From a virus: a stretch of DNA of 64,000 nt. Both the position numbers and the translations under genes were made by a program. Each line of letters begins with the position of its first letter. The stretch's first letter is position 1. Of this stretch, positions 39,451 to 47,875 are shown piece after piece. Below the pieces are notes generated by a model. It saw only the letters and a list, made by a program, of their open reading frames with translations. It searched no databases and was not told the origin of the DNA. The stretch covers positions 34,276 to 98,275 of the IMG/VR virus record IMGVR_UViG_3300046660_000367; one strand, written 5' to 3'.

Positions 39451-39870
39451 TCAGGCGTCGGTGATGCGGTCGGCGAAGTGCTGCTCTACTTCGGCCACGG
39501 ACAGGAACGTTTCAGCCCAATCCAGCGCTTCTTCCGGCGTCATCGGCACGAGATCGGACCCGCCAGAAAACCCATTGTTGCCGACTGGCTGGCGGAAGCG
39601 CGACATTGCCCCACCCTCACCAGCCAGGAAGTAACGGCGCGAGGTTGGCGTGACATACAACGTGGCCTCCCACCACGAAAAGTCACTCCGTCCCACTCCG
39701 CTTGCGGATGCGCTGCCCACCACTTCGGCCTTGTCGCTGTCGTAGCGCACGCCGTTGATGATCTTTTTCATGCCGCCATCCTTTGGTGGTTTGGGTTCAT
39801 TCAGCTTGTCGTACTCCTCCGACGACACGCCACGCGAGAGGGCGAAGCGTTTGTGTTCGGTGCGATTCAT
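39451..39870 (-). CDS. hypothetical accessory protein between terS and terL
   Basis: A 139-residue protein with a basic start (MNRTEHKRFALSRGVSSEEY), a WWEATLYVTPTSRRYFLAGE beta segment and an EEALDWAETFLSVAEVEQHF helix. GGAGG five bases before the ATG and a good promoter with two palindromes upstream suggest an independently expressed lysogeny gene. Function unknown. Confidence 0.65.
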   Translation of the reverse strand: MNRTEHKRFALSRGVSSEEYDKLNEPKPPKDGGMKKIINGVRYDSDKAEVVGSASASGVGRSDFSWWEATLYVTPTSRRYFLAGEGGAMSRFRQPVGNNGFSGGSDLVPMTPEEALDWAETFLSVAEVEQHFADRITDA

Positions 39871-39903
39871 GTAGACCTCCATTCGCTGATTGTGCGGGGC
39901 ACA

Positions 39904-39947
39904 TGCACCCGCTAGGTGCAGTATAGACACGCACCCGCAGAGTGCAA
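39904..39947 (-). promoter_or_regulatory. promoter with two palindromic operators before the moron genes
   Basis: On the minus strand TTGCAC (39947-39942), 16 bases, TATACT (39925-39920). TGCACC-CGCTA-GGTGCA (39904-39920) touches the -10, and GCAC-CCGCAGA-GTGC (39931-39945) touches the -35; both share GCACCCGC, 27 bases apart. A repressor binding here would control this gene and could affect terL. Confidence 0.6.
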
Positions 39948-39980
39948 GGACAAACACCACTTGCAACACTGGACCACACG

Positions 39981-41597
39981 ATGCTGACACTACCCACTGA
40001 AATCCGCGCCGCGCTGCAGGCCGCGCCGTTCGCCAGGGTGGCCGACTTGTGGGAGTTGGTCGAACGCCAGTACGGCATGCCTGGCAAGGCCTGGCTGGGG
40101 AGGAATGATCGGTTCTACTTGCTGACGCGCCTGCTGCACCGGCTTGATGCGGTGCATCCGTGGCTGTACGCGCGCTGCCGCGAGCTGGAAGCGGCCCCGG
40201 ATGGGCACCTGGACCTCTGGGCGCGCGAGCATTACAAGTCAACCCTTGGGACGTTCGCTGGCATCATCCAGGAGCTACTGATTAACCCTGAGTGCACCAT
40301 CGGGATTTTCAGCCACACCAAGCCGGTCGCCCGCAAGTTCCTACTCCAGATCAAGCAGGAGCTGGAAGCGAACAGGGAGCTGCAAGAGACCTACCCGGAC
40401 GTGCTGTACGCCGACCCGCGCAACGAGTCGTCCAAGTGGTCCGAAGAAAAAGGGATCGTGGTACGCCGCCGCAGCAACCCAAAAGAGGCGTCAGTCGAAG
40501 CACATGGGCTGGTGGATGGCCAGCCAACCGGGGCGCACTTCATGCTGCGCGTATATGACGACGTTGTCACCCGCGAGTCCGTCAGCACGCCGGACCAAGT
40601 GAGCAAGACCACCAGTGCATGGGAGCTGTCCGACAATCTGGGCGCACGCGGCGAGGACGGCAAGACGCGCGCATGGCATTTTGGGACCCGCTACAGTTTT
40701 GCCGACAGCTACAACGACATTCTGGAGCGCGGCGCGCTGATTCCGCGCCTGTTCGCCGCCACCCACAACGGCATGCCCGATGGAGTGCCGGTATTCCTGA
40801 CGCCCGAAGCGTGGGCCGCGAAGAAGCTGGTGCAGGGACCAGCGACGATAGCGTGCCAACAACTGCAAAATCCCGCCGCTGGCAATGAGGCTATGTTCCG
40901 CAAGGAGTGGTTGAGCTTCATCGACATCAGGCCCGCAACCCTGAACGTCTACATCATGGTGGACCCGGCCCACAGCAAAAAGAAGGGATCGGACAACACG
41001 GCGATGGCCGTTGTCGGCATCGACAGCGGCGGCAACAAGTACCTGCTGGACGGCTACCGCCACAAGATGGGCCTACGCGAGCGCTGGGAAGCCCTGCGCG
41101 GCCTGCGCAAGGTGTGGCTCGCACAACCGGGCGTGCAGATGGTGCGCGTCGGATATGAGCGTTACGGGATGCAAGCGGACCTTGAGTATTTCGAGGAACA
41201 GATGCAGCGTGACAAAGACGCATTCGAGATCGCGGAGTTGAACTGGACCAGCGACGGTGCGCAGGCCAAGGACGACAGGGTGCAGCGTTTGCAGCCCGAC
41301 TTCATGGCGCACAAGTTCTTCCTGGCTGCGGTGACGCAGACGGAGACCAGCAACCAACGCCGCATCCGCGAGCAGGGGCAGGCCTTCCGCATCTTCAAGC
41401 CAGTCAGCCGCAGAGATCACGAGGGCAACGTGTATTCGTTGAACAAGGGGTTCCTGGAAGAATTCCTCACGTATCCCTTCAGCGCCAAGAAGGACCTGAT
41501 CGACGCGGTGAGCCGCATCCATGACATGGAGCCGGTGCCGCCAACCCTGATCGACGAACGGATGCTGGAGCCGGAGACCTACGCCGACGGCATGTAA
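39981..41597 (+). CDS. terL: terminase large subunit
   Basis: A 538-residue packaging motor. The N-terminal ATPase part has WAREHYKSTLGTFAGIIQEL (adenine/Walker-type region) and MLRVYDDVVTRESV (Walker B region); the nuclease part has MVDPAHSKKKGSDNTAMAVV and later acidic residues near ELNWTSDGAQAKDD. The start is uncertain: ATG 39981 has a weak ribosome site and a GTG at 39942 lies within a promoter. It drives headful-type packaging with TerS. Confidence 0.9.
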   Translation: MLTLPTEIRAALQAAPFARVADLWELVERQYGMPGKAWLGRNDRFYLLTRLLHRLDAVHPWLYARCRELEAAPDGHLDLWAREHYKSTLGTFAGIIQELLINPECTIGIFSHTKPVARKFLLQIKQELEANRELQETYPDVLYADPRNESSKWSEEKGIVVRRRSNPKEASVEAHGLVDGQPTGAHFMLRVYDDVVTRESVSTPDQVSKTTSAWELSDNLGARGEDGKTRAWHFGTRYSFADSYNDILERGALIPRLFAATHNGMPDGVPVFLTPEAWAAKKLVQGPATIACQQLQNPAAGNEAMFRKEWLSFIDIRPATLNVYIMVDPAHSKKKGSDNTAMAVVGIDSGGNKYLLDGYRHKMGLRERWEALRGLRKVWLAQPGVQMVRVGYERYGMQADLEYFEEQMQRDKDAFEIAELNWTSDGAQAKDDRVQRLQPDFMAHKFFLAAVTQTETSNQRRIREQGQAFRIFKPVSRRDHEGNVYSLNKGFLEEFLTYPFSAKKDLIDAVSRIHDMEPVPPTLIDERMLEPETYADGM

Positions 41598-41634
41598 GCC
41601 AGCGGCCCGCCGCACCGAAGCCACGGAGGACACC

Positions 41635-41781
41635 ATGCGTACCCGCTGCCGTCGTCGCTACACCGAACCCGGTCCCATCGTCCAGGCCCTTGCGATGCTG
41701 CTCGGGCTGCTGATGCTGGCCGCAGCAACCGCTGCGGTGGTGCTGCTGGCGCGCTCGCTCAACCCCTGTTTCTGCTGGTAG
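41635..41781 (+). CDS. small membrane protein
   Basis: A 48-residue protein with a basic start (MRTRCRRRYTEPGP) and one membrane span (ALAMLLGLLMLAAATAAVVL). GGAGG seven bases before the ATG. In this place it could be an accessory to packaging or a small holin-like peptide; neither can be shown. Confidence 0.6.
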   Translation: MRTRCRRRYTEPGPIVQALAMLLGLLMLAAATAAVVLLARSLNPCFCW

Positions 41782-41827
41782 GAACATACCAGCGCATCCA
41801 TTTAAACGCCGCCACGGCCCGCTATGC

Positions 41828-41845
41828 AAGCCGGATTGCGGCTTT
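41828..41845 (+). terminator. weak terminator-like hairpin
   Basis: AAGCCG-GATTG-CGGCTT followed by T1-2 and a short pause sequence. It ends just before the 41862 gene. The stem is short and the T run poor, so it may only attenuate. Confidence 0.4.
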
Positions 41846-41861
41846 ATCGGAGAAACCACGC

Positions 41862-42119
41862 ATGGAACTGCCCGAACTGGTGTGCGGCGTCACGCACATG
41901 CTGGAACACGCGCTCTACGAGCATATCAAGGACTACCAGGGCAGACAGCCGCTGCGCTTCGAGCTGCACCCGGCGCTGAAGCCCGAGCTGTACAGCGAGC
42001 AAAGGTTCTATCGGGACCTGATCGCACCTGACCAGTTCCACGGCGTCGAGATCGTGTTCACCGTGCAGGCCAGCCAACCGCGCCTGATCACCTACCGCAA
42101 TGAAGTGCAGTACATCTGA
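41862..42119 (+). CDS. hypothetical protein
   Basis: An 85-residue protein with a helix THMLEHALYEHIKDYQGRQP and a beta end GVEIVFTVQASQPRLITYRN. GGAG before the ATG. Part of the run of small genes between terL and portal; likely head-related. Confidence 0.6.
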   Translation: MELPELVCGVTHMLEHALYEHIKDYQGRQPLRFELHPALKPELYSEQRFYRDLIAPDQFHGVEIVFTVQASQPRLITYRNEVQYI

Positions 42120-42133
42120 CCCAAGGACACGCT

Positions 42134-42400
42134 ATGCCCAAGCTCATGCCACCGCTGCCACCGTCGCCAGTGCAAGCCCCGATGCCACCCCAGCCGGTCG
42201 CCAGTGTCGCGCCGGTGCAGCAGCCGCCGATGCCGCCCGCGCTGTCGCCGATGGCCCGCCCGCCAGTCGCTGCCAGCCAGCGCGTGGTGCCCAGCGTGAC
42301 GACCCCGCGCGGCGTGGTGCGCACCGACACGCATAACGCCGCCAACAACCATGTGCCAGCGTCCGCCAAGCACCAGGGCCGCGGCTTCAAAGGGGGCTGA
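42134..42400 (+). CDS. hypothetical proline-rich protein
   Basis: An 88-residue protein in which residues 1-50 are almost only Pro, Ala, Gln, Met and Val (MPPLPPSPVQAPMPPQPVAS). It ends basic (HQGRGFKGG). Probably disordered. AAGGA before the ATG. Role unknown. Confidence 0.6.
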   Translation: MPKLMPPLPPSPVQAPMPPQPVASVAPVQQPPMPPALSPMARPPVAASQRVVPSVTTPRGVVRTDTHNAANNHVPASAKHQGRGFKGG

Positions 42401-42401
42401 C

Positions 42402-42581
42402 ATGCTTGATCCAACCATCCCCAGCTTCACCGACCAGCTCTGGTCCAACGAGGTCGGGCTGGCCGACCCGGAAGCGAACACGCCATCCCCCGGCGGCACC
42501 TACACGTTCAGCAATGGGCGCACGCGCACCGACAACACGCTGTACGACCCGCGCCCGCTGAACGAGGCACCGCCACCTTGA
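42402..42581 (+). CDS. hypothetical protein
   Basis: A 59-residue acidic protein (MLDPTIPSFTDQLWSNEVGL, then TYTFSNGRTRTDNTLYDPRP). The ATG is one base after the previous stop. No family recognised. Confidence 0.55.
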   Translation: MLDPTIPSFTDQLWSNEVGLADPEANTPSPGGTYTFSNGRTRTDNTLYDPRPLNEAPPP

Positions 42582-42592
42582 AGGAGCCGCCC

Positions 42593-42814
42593 ATGCCTTA
42601 CCTGATTTGGCAGATATCGCGCCGCTGCTGGCGCGGTGCCGACCTGTTCAACATGACGCCGCGCGGCCAGTACCTGATGCTACGCAGCCGCCAGCGCTAC
42701 GCCCAGCGCGCCGACGCCTATCTGCCCAGCCTGGAACCCCTGCGCGGCGAGATCGGGACCATCGAATCCTTCCGCTTCATCGGCAGCGTGGCAGACGCGG
42801 CGCCTGCACTGTGA
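42593..42814 (+). CDS. hypothetical basic protein
   Basis: A 73-residue basic protein (WQISRRCWRGADLFNMTPRG, LRSRQRYAQRADAYLPSLEP). AAGGAG lies before the ATG at 42593; a TTG five codons upstream was rejected. It ends with a VADAAPAL tail overlapping the next GTG. Confidence 0.55.
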   Translation: MPYLIWQISRRCWRGADLFNMTPRGQYLMLRSRQRYAQRADAYLPSLEPLRGEIGTIESFRFIGSVADAAPAL

Positions 42815-42996
42815 GCTTCCCACGCACCCGCCAAGAGGCCATGGACGAGAAGCGCGATCTGGCGCGCGCCGACTACGACGCGCTGCCGGAAGCGATCAAG
42901 CACTACTACAGCTGGGAACAGTACCAGTGGCTATCGGATAACGAGAAGGCCAGCTTGATCCAGTCCGAAACAGAGCCAGACCAGTACGACAACTGA
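42811..42996 (+). CDS. hypothetical acidic protein
   Basis: A 61-residue protein starting with GTG coupled to the previous TGA (GTGA). It has a helix DEKRDLARADYDALPEAIKH and a WEQYQWLSDNEKASLIQSET segment. An ATG at 42841 is the alternative start. Unknown role. Confidence 0.5.
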   Translation: MSFPRTRQEAMDEKRDLARADYDALPEAIKHYYSWEQYQWLSDNEKASLIQSETEPDQYDN

Positions 42997-43072
42997 CGCC
43001 CGCGCCGCCGGTGCGCTGCGTCCCAAGCTGGGAAGACCGGGCAAGGTCAACCCCTCAAACAGGACCACCCCA

Positions 43073-43429
43073 ATGACACGACTGCTCAACGGCCTGGACG
43101 AAACGGCTGTCACCACCGCCAACGACCACATCATGGCCAAGACCATGGCCGATGCGCTGGTGGCGCACTATCCCGCGCCGCACTTGTGGGCGGTGTCGGC
43201 TGACTCCAAGACCGGGCTGTGCATCATCCGCAACCTGCTGCTGTCGGGGAACATGGGCTTTGTCCTCAAGATTCCCGATATCTACAGCGCCAGTGCGTTC
43301 AAGGCCGATGTGATCCGTGCGGGCGGCGAACTGCTGGAGCGCTACCGCCTGAACGTTGGCCGCTTCAACGAGCAGCAGTACGCGGACCTTAAAACCGACT
43401 TCAAGGGCGAATTCACATTCGACACATGA
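43073..43429 (+). CDS. hypothetical phage protein upstream of portal
   Basis: A 118-residue protein with an alpha/beta look (HLWAVSADSKTGLCIIRNLL, MGFVLKIPDIYSASAFKADV). Such a protein often lies just before N4-type portal genes. The stop overlaps the portal ATG. Probably a head-assembly accessory. Confidence 0.6.
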   Translation: MTRLLNGLDETAVTTANDHIMAKTMADALVAHYPAPHLWAVSADSKTGLCIIRNLLLSGNMGFVLKIPDIYSASAFKADVIRAGGELLERYRLNVGRFNEQQYADLKTDFKGEFTFDT

Positions 43430-46400
43430 TGACCACTTCCCCTCCCGACTGGCTGACGCTGGCACGCGATGCCTACACCGCGTCCACGTCCTACTTTGAC
43501 GCTTCGATCCGGCAGCAGATCGAGGCCGACTTGCGCCAGTCGCAGGGGCAGCACCCGGTCGGCTCCAAGTACCTGGCCGACAAGAGCCGGTCGCGCCTGT
43601 TCCGGCCCAAGACGCGCGCCACGATCCGCAAGAATGAAGCGGTGGCCGCCGAAGCCTTCTTTTCGACCAAGGACGTGGTGCAAATCGGCGCGGAGAACGA
43701 CAACGATCCGGTGCAGCAGGCCAGCGCCGCCATGATGTTCGAGCTGCTGCAGTACCGCCTGACCAAGAGCATTCCATGGTTCCTGACCTTGGTGGGCGCG
43801 TACCAGGATGCGCAGACAGTGGGTGTCGTCGCCAGTTACCAGTATTGGGAATACAACGAAAAGAAGAAGCTGGACCGCCCGCAAGTGCGCCTGATCCCGA
43901 TTGAAAACCTACGTTTTGACCCTGGCGCTTCCTGGACCGATCCGGTCGGCACCAGCCCCTATTTGGTCGAGCTGATCCCGATGTACCTGGGCGAGGTCAA
44001 GGCGCGCATGAACACGCCGGACCCGAAGACCGGCGAGGCCAAGTGGAACCTGCTGCCAGACGCCGTCATCATGTCGGCCACCAAGAGCTACGGCGACACC
44101 ATCCGCATGCAGCGCGAAGGCCAGCGCATGGACAGCAAGAGCCAGCAGCAGGCCAACAACGCATTTAACATCGTGTGGGTACATAAAAACATCGTCAGCG
44201 TGGACGACGAGGACTACGTGTACTACACGCTCGGCTGCGAACACCTATTGAGCGAGCCAGTGCCGCTGGACCAGCGCTACTTCCACGGCAAGCGGCCTTA
44301 CGTCATCGGCTCCTGCGTCATCGAGACGCACAAGAACTATCCGTCGTCGGTGCCGCGATTGACACGCGACGTGCAGGCCGAGATCAACGAGGTGGCCAAC
44401 CAGAGGATAGACAACGTCAAGCTGGCGATGAACAAGCGCTACTTCGCACGACGCAACAAACAGGTCGATATCCGCAGCGTCACGCGCAACGTGCCGGGCA
44501 GCGTAACACTGATGCAGGACGTGGACGACGTGAAGGTGGTCGAGTTCAACGACGTGACCGGCAGCAGCTACAAAGAACAGGAAGTTCTCAATCTGGACTT
44601 TGACGACATGGCGGGCGCGTTCTCCGGTTCGTCAGTGCAGTCGAACAGGAAGCTAAATGAAACCGTCGGCGGCATGAAGCTGCTGGACACCAACGCCAAT
44701 CAGGTCAGCGGCTACCAGCTACGCACCTTTGTGGAAACCTGGGTCGAGCCGGTGCTGCGCCAGATCGTGCTGCTAGAACAGTATTACGAGACCGACGAAA
44801 CGCTGGTGGCCTTGTGCGGCGACGCGGCGCAGCTGGCGCAGAAGTTCGGCATCGATCAAGTCACCGACGACATGCTGATGCAGGAATTCAGCTTGAACGT
44901 GAATGTCGGCATGGGCGCGACCAACCCGCAGGACCAAGTGAAACAGTTCATTAGCGGCATGACGGCGCTGCGCGACATGCTGGCCGACGGTTCCCTGATG
45001 AAGCTGGGCCTGAAAGTCGAGGAAGTCATCAAGGAATTGTTCGGCAAGCTGGGCTACAAGGACGGCGGGCGTTTCTTCGACATGAAAAACGAGGACCCGC
45101 AGCTGAAACAGATGCAGGCCACCATCGACCAGCTGCAACAGGCGCTGGACGCCAAGATGGACCCGAAGATCATCGACGCCACGGTGCGCAAGATCGACGC
45201 CGAGATCGCCAGCATGGGCGTCAAGGACAAGGTGCAGAACGCGAACGCGGTCAAGCAGGGCACCGAGGCCCAATTCAGCGCCATGCAGACCGCCGAAGTC
45301 ATCGCCGCCGTGCCTGCTGTCGCACCGATTGCCGACGAGCTGATGCGCGCCGCAGGCTATACGCCACCCACACCGGCAGGCGTGGACCCGAATTTCCCGC
45401 AACCGGGGATCGCCGACCCGAACCTGGGCATCAAGGACGTACAGAACAAGCGCACCGGCATCGGCTTCATGCCGGGCGATGGCAGCGCACCGCCACCGCT
45501 ACCCCCGCCGTCAACCACCTTGCGCCCCGCAGGACCGGCGACACCGGGCGTGGGCGAGCGCCAGGGCATCGAGACCACGCGGCCCGACTCGATTGCGCAA
45601 GCGGCGTTTGCTGACGGCGGCATGATCCGCCCGACCCAGTTCAGCGGCACAGGGGATTACATCAATACCCTGCAAAAGGGCGGCGACTTCATCAACTCCG
45701 ATGGCGAGACGGACAACTTGAACCACTACACCGCAGCGCTGTCGGCGATGGGGCTGGCCCCGAACGCGATCAACAACAGCCCGCTGGCTGATGGGCTGGC
45801 CAATTCCACGTTCAACACCGGAGACATGGATGCCAACAGCGGCATTCAAAGCATGCTGGACGAATCGGCCTTCAACACCGGGCGCCTGGCTGATGGCGGC
45901 CTGATTGGCGACGCGCTCAACAGTTACGATAACTGGTCGCAGAACCACCCAGCCGCCAAGCTGGCCCTTGACGTGCTGCCGGTGACGAATGTCGTCACCT
46001 CGGCCATGGACGTGGCCAACGATCTGCACAAGGGCGAGTATTGGACCGCTGCCGGTGATGCGCTGGGCCTGATCCCCGGCTTCAAGCTGGCCAAGACGGC
46101 GGTCATGCCAAGCAAGATCGCACAAGTGGCCGCACTGGCGTCACAGTACCGCCGCCCGATTGACGCGGCGGTCAATGCGGTGCCTGAGTACATCAGCAAA
46201 CTGCAGCCGCAGCAACATCAATTAGCACTACCGTCATCGCCAACAGACGCATCACCCTACGCCTCCTATGCCGACGGCGGCCTGATCGCCGGGCCGGGCA
46301 GCGGCACCTCTGACTCAATTGCGGCGGTCGCCAATGGCCAGCCGCTGGCCGTGTCCAACGGCGAGTACCACATTCCCGCCGCTGTCGTGTCGGCGCTGGG

Positions 46401-46590
46401 GCGCGACTTCTTCGACAAGCTGGTCGAGCAGTTCCACCAGCCGACTGACGGCACGCACGCGCCAATGCCGGCCAGTGCCGACCCGCTCGCCATGGAGCAG
46501 GGTGACTTCATTGTGCCAGCCGATGTCGTGCAGGCACTGGGCGCCGACTTCTTCGACCATCTGGTGAAACTGTACGGCGGTGCGCAATGA
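43426..46590 (+). CDS. portal protein with a long C-terminal extension
   Basis: A 1054-residue protein, longer than the usual 450-760. Residues 1-600 look like a portal of the N4/P22-like type (TASTSYFDASIRQQIEADLR, RLFRPKTRATIRKNEAVAAE, GSSVQSNRKLNETVGGMKLL). From about 690 on there is Ala/Gly/Pro-rich sequence with ADGG(L/M)I repeats, then two copies of an NGEYHIPAAVVSALGRDFFD / QGDFIVPADVVQALGADFFD module. It forms the dodecameric DNA gate at the head vertex. The extension may reach into the tail or capsid interior. Confidence 0.85.
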   Translation: MMTTSPPDWLTLARDAYTASTSYFDASIRQQIEADLRQSQGQHPVGSKYLADKSRSRLFRPKTRATIRKNEAVAAEAFFSTKDVVQIGAENDNDPVQQASAAMMFELLQYRLTKSIPWFLTLVGAYQDAQTVGVVASYQYWEYNEKKKLDRPQVRLIPIENLRFDPGASWTDPVGTSPYLVELIPMYLGEVKARMNTPDPKTGEAKWNLLPDAVIMSATKSYGDTIRMQREGQRMDSKSQQQANNAFNIVWVHKNIVSVDDEDYVYYTLGCEHLLSEPVPLDQRYFHGKRPYVIGSCVIETHKNYPSSVPRLTRDVQAEINEVANQRIDNVKLAMNKRYFARRNKQVDIRSVTRNVPGSVTLMQDVDDVKVVEFNDVTGSSYKEQEVLNLDFDDMAGAFSGSSVQSNRKLNETVGGMKLLDTNANQVSGYQLRTFVETWVEPVLRQIVLLEQYYETDETLVALCGDAAQLAQKFGIDQVTDDMLMQEFSLNVNVGMGATNPQDQVKQFISGMTALRDMLADGSLMKLGLKVEEVIKELFGKLGYKDGGRFFDMKNEDPQLKQMQATIDQLQQALDAKMDPKIIDATVRKIDAEIASMGVKDKVQNANAVKQGTEAQFSAMQTAEVIAAVPAVAPIADELMRAAGYTPPTPAGVDPNFPQPGIADPNLGIKDVQNKRTGIGFMPGDGSAPPPLPPPSTTLRPAGPATPGVGERQGIETTRPDSIAQAAFADGGMIRPTQFSGTGDYINTLQKGGDFINSDGETDNLNHYTAALSAMGLAPNAINNSPLADGLANSTFNTGDMDANSGIQSMLDESAFNTGRLADGGLIGDALNSYDNWSQNHPAAKLALDVLPVTNVVTSAMDVANDLHKGEYWTAAGDALGLIPGFKLAKTAVMPSKIAQVAALASQYRRPIDAAVNAVPEYISKLQPQQHQLALPSSPTDASPYASYADGGLIAGPGSGTSDSIAAVANGQPLAVSNGEYHIPAAVVSALGRDFFDKLVEQFHQPTDGTHAPMPASADPLAMEQGDFIVPADVVQALGADFFDHLVKLYGGAQ

Positions 46591-46889
46591 GTGGCGTATT
46601 CGAGTCGTCCGATATAGGCGAACTGTACGCCACCGTCGAATTCGGCCTGGACATGGACCAATTCATCAAGTCGCCCATCGGCCAGTACCTGCTGCGCAAG
46701 GCGGGCGAAGAACGCATCGACGCGCTGGCCGACCTGGTCGAAGTGTCACCCGCCGACAGCGAGCGAATCCGCGCGCTGCAATCGATCATCAAACGGGCCG
46801 ACAGCCTGCTGTTCTGGATCAACGACGCGATCCAGGCGGGCAAGAACGCCGAAATGCAACTGGACCCAAGGGAGACCGTGAATGATTGA
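46587..46889 (+). CDS. hypothetical head protein
   Basis: A 100-residue protein with ATVEFGLDMDQFIKSPIGQY and ERIDALADLVEVSPADSERI. The pattern of VEFGxDxxxFxxSPIGxYL occurs after portal genes of N4-like phages. ATGA overlaps with the portal stop. Unknown role. Confidence 0.65.
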   Translation: MSGVFESSDIGELYATVEFGLDMDQFIKSPIGQYLLRKAGEERIDALADLVEVSPADSERIRALQSIIKRADSLLFWINDAIQAGKNAEMQLDPRETVND

Positions 46890-47154
46890 CTTCGACGTGC
46901 TGATGGAGCTGCTGGAGGATGCCGAAGCGCTGCTACTGGAACCGCGCGCGACCTACGACCGCGCCTTGATCGGCATCAGCGAGGGTGTTCGTGGGGCTGG
47001 CGTGGCGGTGTACGACTCGGCCAAGTGCATCGCGGCGCTGGTTGAGGACAACGAGTGGGACTATGACGAGGCGGTGGAGTGGTTCGAGTTCAACACCTCG
47101 GGCGCCTATGTGGGCGAGAAGACGCCGCTGTTCGTCAACGTGGTGATGGCATGA
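46882..47154 (+). CDS. hypothetical protein
   Basis: A 90-residue acidic protein (LMELLEDAEALLLEPRATYD, VYDSAKCIAALVEDNEWDYD). It overlaps both neighbours. Relatives, as I recall, sit in phage and host loci; function unknown. Confidence 0.6.
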   Translation: MIDFDVLMELLEDAEALLLEPRATYDRALIGISEGVRGAGVAVYDSAKCIAALVEDNEWDYDEAVEWFEFNTSGAYVGEKTPLFVNVVMA

Positions 47155-47537
47155 GCAAGCCGGACTTGCTGGCACTGCTGCCTTACAAGGCCTTCTTCCA
47201 GCCGGACTTCATCTGGTGGCTCGATCACAACCGCGATGTGTACGACACCTTTGAACAGCAGACCCTGGCACTGATCGCCAAAGGCCACTCGCGTTCGTCG
47301 GCAATGACCATCGTGGGAGACATTCGCTATCACATGGCGATGCGGTCGGTGGACGATGGCGACTTCAAGATTTCCAATGCGCGTGCGGCCGATCTGGCGC
47401 GGGTGTTCGTCATTCGCCATCCGGTCCATGCGCTGTTTTGGGAGTACCGCCGCCCGGACTGGCGTGACTTCCTCCAGTCGCTCGGCGTGTTGCCGACGCC
47501 GCCGCAGACCGACCTGTTCGCATCAGCGCCATGCTGA
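47151..47537 (+). CDS. hypothetical protein
   Basis: A 128-residue protein with YKAFFQPDFIWWLDHNRDVY, a HSRSSAMTIVGDIRYHM segment and a WEYRRPDWRDFLQSLGVLP end. ATGA overlap with the previous gene. A helical fold is likely; function unknown. Confidence 0.6.
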   Translation: MSKPDLLALLPYKAFFQPDFIWWLDHNRDVYDTFEQQTLALIAKGHSRSSAMTIVGDIRYHMAMRSVDDGDFKISNARAADLARVFVIRHPVHALFWEYRRPDWRDFLQSLGVLPTPPQTDLFASAPC

Positions 47538-47764
47538 CCGACGACCTGCCGCTGGACCTGCAAGAGCTGGCGCGTGACGCCCGCGTCGGCGAACCAGAGC
47601 AAAGGGCCAGCTGGCGACAACTGAAAAACTGCCTGCATTGCCAGAGCCGCACCTGGCCGATAGGCCGCAACGCCGCCGGCCAGCGCCGCGAACAGTGCCT
47701 GCACTGCGGCCAGCGCTATGTCGTGCTGGGCACACCGCGCCCCGACACGGAAGACGAAGACTAA
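47531..47764 (+). CDS. small zinc-ribbon protein
   Basis: A 77-residue protein with LKNCLHCQSRTWPIG and REQCLHCGQRYVVLG, a classic CxxC...CxxC zinc ribbon (about residues 34-62). It ends acidic. It may bind nucleic acid during head assembly or be an early leftover. Confidence 0.65.
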   Translation: MLTDDLPLDLQELARDARVGEPEQRASWRQLKNCLHCQSRTWPIGRNAAGQRREQCLHCGQRYVVLGTPRPDTEDED

Positions 47765-47822
47765 TTCGTTCCTGCCCGCTGCCGCTGGTCCCGTGCCAGT
47801 CGCGCAAGACAGGGATTTCTCT

Positions 47823-47855
47823 GCCCGCACGCCGACCTGGCCATGCGGGCTTTTT
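47823..47855 (+). terminator. terminator before the scaffold gene
   Basis: GCCCGCA and TGCGGGC (47823-47829, 47844-47850) with a 14-base loop and T5. The scaffold ATG lies 21 bases after it, so it likely sets the level of scaffold and capsid transcription from its own promoter or via antitermination. Confidence 0.8.
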
Positions 47856-47875
47856 CATATCAGGAGCATCACACC

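Noticed and set aside
39942-41597. GTG start of terL at 39942
   Set aside because: It falls inside the -35 box and operator of a divergent promoter and lacks a ribosome site; the ATG at 39981 is kept, with doubt.
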